From Paracoccaceae bacterium (GTDB lineage Bacteria; Pseudomonadota; Alphaproteobacteria; Rhodobacterales; Rhodobacteraceae): 34,557 bases of DNA. Position numbers and translations under genes: made by a program. The stretch is from positions 1 to 34,557 of the forward strand of contig JALSGU010000014.1 of NCBI GenBank assembly GCA_026982575.1, given 5' to 3'. Below, piece by piece: positions 31,539 through 34,557 of the stretch. Numbering within the stretch: the stretch's first letter is position 1; every line of letters starts with the position of its first letter. The notes below the pieces were generated by a model. It was not told the DNA's origin and made no database searches. It saw only the letters and a list, made by a program, of their open reading frames with translations.

Positions 31539-32250
31539 GGTTGCATTCCGGTGAATGGGTGTGGCTGTGTTGATACAATGCCAGCCCCGTGCGGGTGCCA
31601 AACAAATCTTGATAGCTCGGGTCATTTGAAACGGTTTCCGGCGCGCCGGAACAGCAAATATGGGTGTTCAGGCAAATTACACGATCTGATTGTGCCATAA
31701 CAATATGCAAATCATGGCTGACCATAAACACCGCCAGCTGCGTTTCGCTTCGCACCTCGTTTAACAGCGCATAAAACCGTGCCTCTCCGGGTTGGTCCAG
31801 CCCTTGGGTGGGTTCATCCAGTATCAGTAAATCGGGTTTTCGCATCAATGCCCGTGCCAGCAAAACCCGTTGGGTTTCGCCGCCCGACAGGTCCGCAAGG
31901 CGGGCGTTGTGCAGGTTTCCGGCATCGCAGCGCACCAGCATTTCACGGCGTTTTTCCCGATTGTTTTCGCCTGACAAAGACAAAAACCGGTCAACCGGCA
32001 TGGGCATCAATTGTTCAAGTTGCAGTTTTTGTGGCGTGTATCCGATTTTTAATCCGCGCTTGCGCTTAATGTTTCCCGATGTTGGCTTCAGGGTGCCGAT
32101 CAGGGCACGAATAAGGGTGGTTTTTCCAGCGCCATTGGGGCCGATCAGGCTTACGGCTTCGCCGCGCACCAACTCAAAACTGACATTTTCCAGCAAGCTG
32201 CGTTTGCCTTTTTTGATGGTCAGGTTTTTGACCGAAATTAACGGTTTCAT
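31531..32250 (-). CDS. znuC: Zinc ABC transporter ATPase ZnuC
   Basis: 239 aa from ATG 32250, which overlaps the zur stop by 4 bases. Walker A is GPNGAGKTT near residues 37-45, the ABC signature LSGGETQRVLLARAL near 122-136, Walker B LLILDEPTQGLD near 143-154, and the switch His lies in FMVSHDLHIVM. The C-terminal end is rich in histidine (QHSHTHSPECNHD), a feature of ZnuC proteins that may bind zinc and sense cytosolic metal. It energises zinc uptake through ZnuB. Confidence 0.94.
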   Translation of the reverse strand: MKPLISVKNLTIKKGKRSLLENVSFELVRGEAVSLIGPNGAGKTTLIRALIGTLKPTSGNIKRKRGLKIGYTPQKLQLEQLMPMPVDRFLSLSGENNREKRREMLVRCDAGNLHNARLADLSGGETQRVLLARALMRKPDLLILDEPTQGLDQPGEARFYALLNEVRSETQLAVFMVSHDLHIVMAQSDRVICLNTHICCSGAPETVSNDPSYQDLFGTRTGLALYQHSHTHSPECNHD

Positions 32251-32675
32251 TGACAGGCACCACAAAGGCCGGTGGCCTCCAACATCAGATCCTCGACCTG
32301 AAAACCGCCTTTGGCAAGTGCCGATAAGGACGGGCCTTTGATTTCCTCAACATCGCTACAATTTCGGCAAATTAAAAACGCGGCTTGGTGGGAATGCGGC
32401 CCCATGCAACAAGCGGTATAAGCAGAAATGGAGCGTAATTTATGGGCCAAGCCTTGTTCAACCAGAAAATCAAGCACGCGGTATACGGCAGGCGGGGCTG
32501 ATGCCTTGCCTTTGGAATTCAGCATATCAAACAATTGGTATGCACCAATCGGGTGTTTGGCATGGTGCAGCTGTTGCAAAACATCGCGGCGCAGTTCCGT
32601 CAGGCGAATGCCCCGCGCTGACAGGGTTTTTGTGGCTGAACCGGTGCTTTCGCAGGCTTGGCAGGGTGTTGGCAT
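32247..32675 (-). CDS. zur: Zinc uptake regulator Zur (Fur family)
   Basis: 142 aa from ATG 32675, which has a GGGGG Shine-Dalgarno; an upstream TTG is less likely. The winged helix lies at about 15-85 (LTELRRDVLQQLHH, YQLFDMLNSKGKASAPPAVY, RVLDFLVEQGLAHKL). The dimer/metal domain follows with CCMGPHSHQAAFLICRNCSD and a terminal CGACQ, giving the two CxxC pairs of the structural zinc site, plus the HSH regulatory ligands. An additional N-terminal CQAC is present. Zn-bound Zur represses zinc import genes; it heads the operon with znuC and znuB and probably represses itself through the palindrome just upstream. Confidence 0.93.
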   Translation of the reverse strand: MPTPCQACESTGSATKTLSARGIRLTELRRDVLQQLHHAKHPIGAYQLFDMLNSKGKASAPPAVYRVLDFLVEQGLAHKLRSISAYTACCMGPHSHQAAFLICRNCSDVEEIKGPSLSALAKGGFQVEDLMLEATGLCGACQ

Positions 32676-32688
32676 TCTTGCCCCCAAG

Positions 32689-32701
32689 GTTATAATATAA
32701 C
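32689..32701. promoter_or_regulatory. Candidate Zur box upstream of zur-znuCB
   Basis: GTTATAATATAAC is a perfect palindrome around a central A, 13 bases before the zur start codon. It resembles the TGTTATnnTATAAC-type sites of alphaproteobacterial Zur and contains a TATA-like -10 sequence on both strands, so bound Zur would block RNA polymerase. Binding is inferred. Confidence 0.5.
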
Positions 32702-32727
32702 TTTAATAGGGCCGTGGGGGTCGTAAT

Positions 32728-33297
32728 TCAACCCCTTGCGGCGGCGTGATATTCAGGGTTGGGTTTCATGCCGATGGCCGAGGCCATTTTATTGCTCATA
32801 TTATAAAACCCCGCTACGGCGGCGATATCCCATATGTCTGCATCGCTAAATCCGGCATCGCGCAGGGTCTGGCGATCCGGTTCTTTGATACCGGCGCTTT
32901 TTTCGGTCATCAACACCGCAAAATCGAGCATGGCGCGTTCACGAGGGGAAAGATCGGCAATATGGTAATTCATCACCAATGCCTCGCCCAATTCAGGCCG
33001 GTTTGACAATTCGCGCACCGCGGCGCCGTGGGCCGTAAGGCAATAAAAACATCGGTTAACGGCTGAAACCACCACCGCGATCATCTCGCGCTCCAGCTTG
33101 GAAAGCCCGCTATCAGCCAGCATCAGGTCATTATAAAGCGCCGAAAAAGCGTTCAGTTTGTCAATATTATGGGCATAGGCCTGCAAAACATTGGGCACTA
33201 GCCCCAGCTTTTCCTGACATATTTTGAAAAACTTGGCGGTGCTTTCGGGCAATGGGTCAACCATTGGCAGGTTTAATGCGGTGGGCAGATTGCTCAT
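32728..33297 (-). CDS. Peroxidase-related enzyme, carboxymuconolactone decarboxylase (AhpD-like) family
   Basis: 189 aa. The AhpD-like core contains VVVSAVNRCFYCLTAHGAAV near residues 75-94, with the CxxC pair and adjacent His that give peroxidase or disulfide-reductase activity in this family. DFAVLMTEKSAGIKE and DIWDIAAVAGFYNMSNKMAS follow, as in TIGR01926/TIGR00778-type peroxidase-related enzymes. Cytosolic and helical. It is coupled to the GNAT gene upstream by an ATGA overlap and is the last gene of its operon; the zur promoter region begins 26 bases beyond its start-distal end. Confidence 0.9.
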   Translation of the reverse strand: MSNLPTALNLPMVDPLPESTAKFFKICQEKLGLVPNVLQAYAHNIDKLNAFSALYNDLMLADSGLSKLEREMIAVVVSAVNRCFYCLTAHGAAVRELSNRPELGEALVMNYHIADLSPRERAMLDFAVLMTEKSAGIKEPDRQTLRDAGFSDADIWDIAAVAGFYNMSNKMASAIGMKPNPEYHAAARG

Positions 33298-34031
33298 GAT
33301 TTTTCCTTTATGCGGTAATGGTAATTTCCGGCGGTGATCATGCCGAGCTTTTTATATAATGCGCAAGCGGTCTTGTTTTTGCTAACCACCACCAGCGCAA
33401 ATGTTTTGGCATTTTGTTCCAGCGCCCATGTTGCCGCGCCCGCCATCAATTGCAAGCCCAGCCCTTGGCGGCGGTGATCGGGCGCAATTTCCAGCGCGTG
33501 GATCATGGCAATGCTATTATGAACCGCCACAAAAACCGCCCCGGCGGGGGTGTCGTTCAGGCGGCCAAGAAAATAGGTTTTTGGGTGATCTGTGCGCCGC
33601 ATTACATCAATACGGGCGGGGGTAATATCACCCTTGGCCCAGATTTCAGCCATTGCCGCCAAAGGTTCCGGCGCGGAAATCGCATGCATTTCATTGCGGT
33701 AATGCTGCGCCAGCATTGCTGATGGCGCTGCAAACAAGGTAACAAAATCAAAACTGCGATAACCCATATCGGCCAAACTATCATCCAGTTTTTCATCACC
33801 CTTGCGAATGATAAACAGCGCGGACTGATTGATTTTTTGCATTTCCGTTGCGGCGCGATTGATGTCTGTTTTGCTAAAATCCGGTTTTTCCAGCGTTGCA
33901 GCGGATGCCCGTTTGCCGCCATTTTCACCATCGCGCAGCATAAACGGCCCGCAGGTAAATTCCCGCGCGGCGGGCCATGTGGCATTGACCACATCCATTA
34001 ATTCAGCGGCCTTGGGGGCTTTCCAGTTCAT
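33294..34031 (-). CDS. GNAT family N-acetyltransferase
   Basis: 245 aa from ATG 34031, which overlaps the stop of the upstream oxidoreductase gene (ATGA); ATG 34040 is an alternative, since AGGAGA lies only 3 bases before it. The GNAT acetyl-CoA site is IAPDHRRQGLGLQLMAGAATWA (the RRQGLG loop is near residues 190-195), followed by FALVVVSKNKTACALYKKLGM, a classical motif B. The N-terminal third (MNWKAPKAAELMDVVNATWP) is specific to this subgroup. Substrate unknown. It lies between an FAD amine-type oxidoreductase and a peroxidase-related protein in one transcription unit. Confidence 0.9.
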   Translation of the reverse strand: MNWKAPKAAELMDVVNATWPAAREFTCGPFMLRDGENGGKRASAATLEKPDFSKTDINRAATEMQKINQSALFIIRKGDEKLDDSLADMGYRSFDFVTLFAAPSAMLAQHYRNEMHAISAPEPLAAMAEIWAKGDITPARIDVMRRTDHPKTYFLGRLNDTPAGAVFVAVHNSIAMIHALEIAPDHRRQGLGLQLMAGAATWALEQNAKTFALVVVSKNKTACALYKKLGMITAGNYHYRIKEKS

Positions 34032-34557
34032 ATCACGCATGTCTCCTGAAACGGAGTTTGGGTGATAATTCGTTCAAAGCCAAGCGGTGCGAGGTCAAGG
34101 GATTGATAACTTCCATGGGTGATCAATTCCGCAATCGCGCGGCCCATGGCGGGGGCTTGCTGCAAACCATGGCCGGAAAAACCGTTGGCAAACATTAAAT
34201 TTTCAATCTCGGGATGCGCGCCGGTGACCGCATTTTGATCAAGCGTATTATAGGCATAATGCCCTGCCCAAAAACGCATTACCTTCAGGGCCTCAAAATT
34301 CTTTGAACGCGCGGCCAGGGCTGGCCAGATGATATCTTCAAATTCCATATGGTTCGGGTCAAAATCATCCGGATCACAAGGACCGTCATTTTCAGGGCAA
34401 CATCCGGTTAAAAAATGCCTGCCCTCGGGGCGGGTCCAGACGCCTGACGGGTCAATCATCAAGGGCAGGGATTCCGGCAGGGGTTCCGCGCAATCAAACA
34501 GAAAATTGGTGCGCTTGCGCGGTTCAACCGGCAGATCAATACCCGCCATTGCGGCAA
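34028..34557 (-). CDS. FAD-dependent oxidoreductase (DAO/FOXRED1-like), C-terminal part
   Basis: The frame is open to the right edge, so only the C-terminal 176 or so residues are seen. MRFWAGHYAYNTLDQNAVTG and LMFANGFSGHGLQQAPAMGR form the C-terminal FAD- and substrate-binding segment of D-amino-acid-oxidase/FOXRED1-type enzymes, and PEGRHFLTGCCPENDG lies before it. Members oxidise amines or amino acids such as sarcosine or D-amino acids, giving hydrogen peroxide or passing electrons on. It is the first visible gene of an operon with the GNAT and CMD-family genes. The substrate cannot be told. Confidence 0.85.
   Translation of the reverse strand, partial: AAMAGIDLPVEPRKRTNFLFDCAEPLPESLPLMIDPSGVWTRPEGRHFLTGCCPENDGPCDPDDFDPNHMEFEDIIWPALAARSKNFEALKVMRFWAGHYAYNTLDQNAVTGAHPEIENLMFANGFSGHGLQQAPAMGRAIAELITHGSYQSLDLAPLGFERIITQTPFQETCVI

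Noticed and set aside
1-34557. CRISPR array, prophage, toxin-antitoxin or restriction genes
   Set aside because: I looked for spaced direct repeats, phage structural or integrase genes and small paired defence genes and saw none.

Overview
The window looks like a chromosomal segment of an alphaproteobacterium, most likely a low-GC member of the Rhodobacterales. The pointers are the gene families (DUF2794, the TIGR02300 FYDLN-type acidic protein, a DUF6324-like small protein, an intracellular PHA depolymerase, dapF next to mtaB), 6S RNA next to the 5-formyl-THF cyclo-ligase gene, and a tRNA-His without G-1 and with A73, a form known from one group of alphaproteobacteria. Base composition is near 50% G+C by eye. 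Neighbouring genes are often coupled by 4-bp ATGA overlaps. Most of the window is ordinary housekeeping and metabolic content, with a few accessory patches.

Layout. 1-2.0 kb: end of a phosphonate-type ABC importer (two PhnE permeases) and a HAD hydrolase. 2.0-2.8 kb, minus strand: 5-FCL and its upstream 6S RNA. 2.8-5.3 kb: a lone 832-aa glycosyltransferase whose promoter carries a perfect CtrA-type box (TTAA-N7-TTAAC) over the -35 region. 5.5-6.3 kb: a small DUF6324-like gene, tRNA-His, a decayed IS3-family fragment and tRNA-Lys. 6.4-10.1 kb: dapF-mtaB and a sulfatase/phosphonate monoester hydrolase. 10.1-12.7 kb, minus strand: a GntR/FCD regulator, a YgjP-type metallopeptidase and phaZ. 12.9-14.9 kb: TIGR02300, smpB and a TVP38-family membrane protein. 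14.9-18.8 kb: dapA, a sulfotransferase-like protein and a soluble lytic transglycosylase.

18.9-24 kb is the most accessory-looking part. It has a minus-strand cassette of GSCFA protein, SGNH-like protein and sulfotransferase. It also has a heme-c DUF3365-HAMP protein with no output domain, divergent from a secreted protein that looks like a catalytically dead caspase fused to a peptidoglycan-binding domain. 24.0-26.7 kb is a compact Kdo block (kdsD-kdsB-kdsA), followed by DUF2794, a gamma-glutamyltransferase, hspQ, an AEC transporter and a small SLT lipoprotein. 30.7-32.7 kb, minus strand, is zur-znuC-znuB with a palindrome upstream that could be the Zur operator; no znuA is present. The right end is a minus-strand unit of an FAD oxidoreductase (cut by the window), a GNAT acetyltransferase and a peroxidase-related CMD-family protein.

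Themes: envelope and glycan construction (glycosyltransferase, three sulfotransferase/GSCFA-type proteins, Kdo genes, two lytic transglycosylases, dapA and dapF), organophosphonate scavenging (phnE pair, HAD, PMH-type hydrolase) and zinc homeostasis. No CRISPR array, prophage or intact insertion sequence was seen. The best candidates for undescribed biology are the GSCFA/SGNH/sulfotransferase cassette, the output-less heme sensor beside the pseudo-caspase, and the apparently CtrA-controlled orphan glycosyltransferase.
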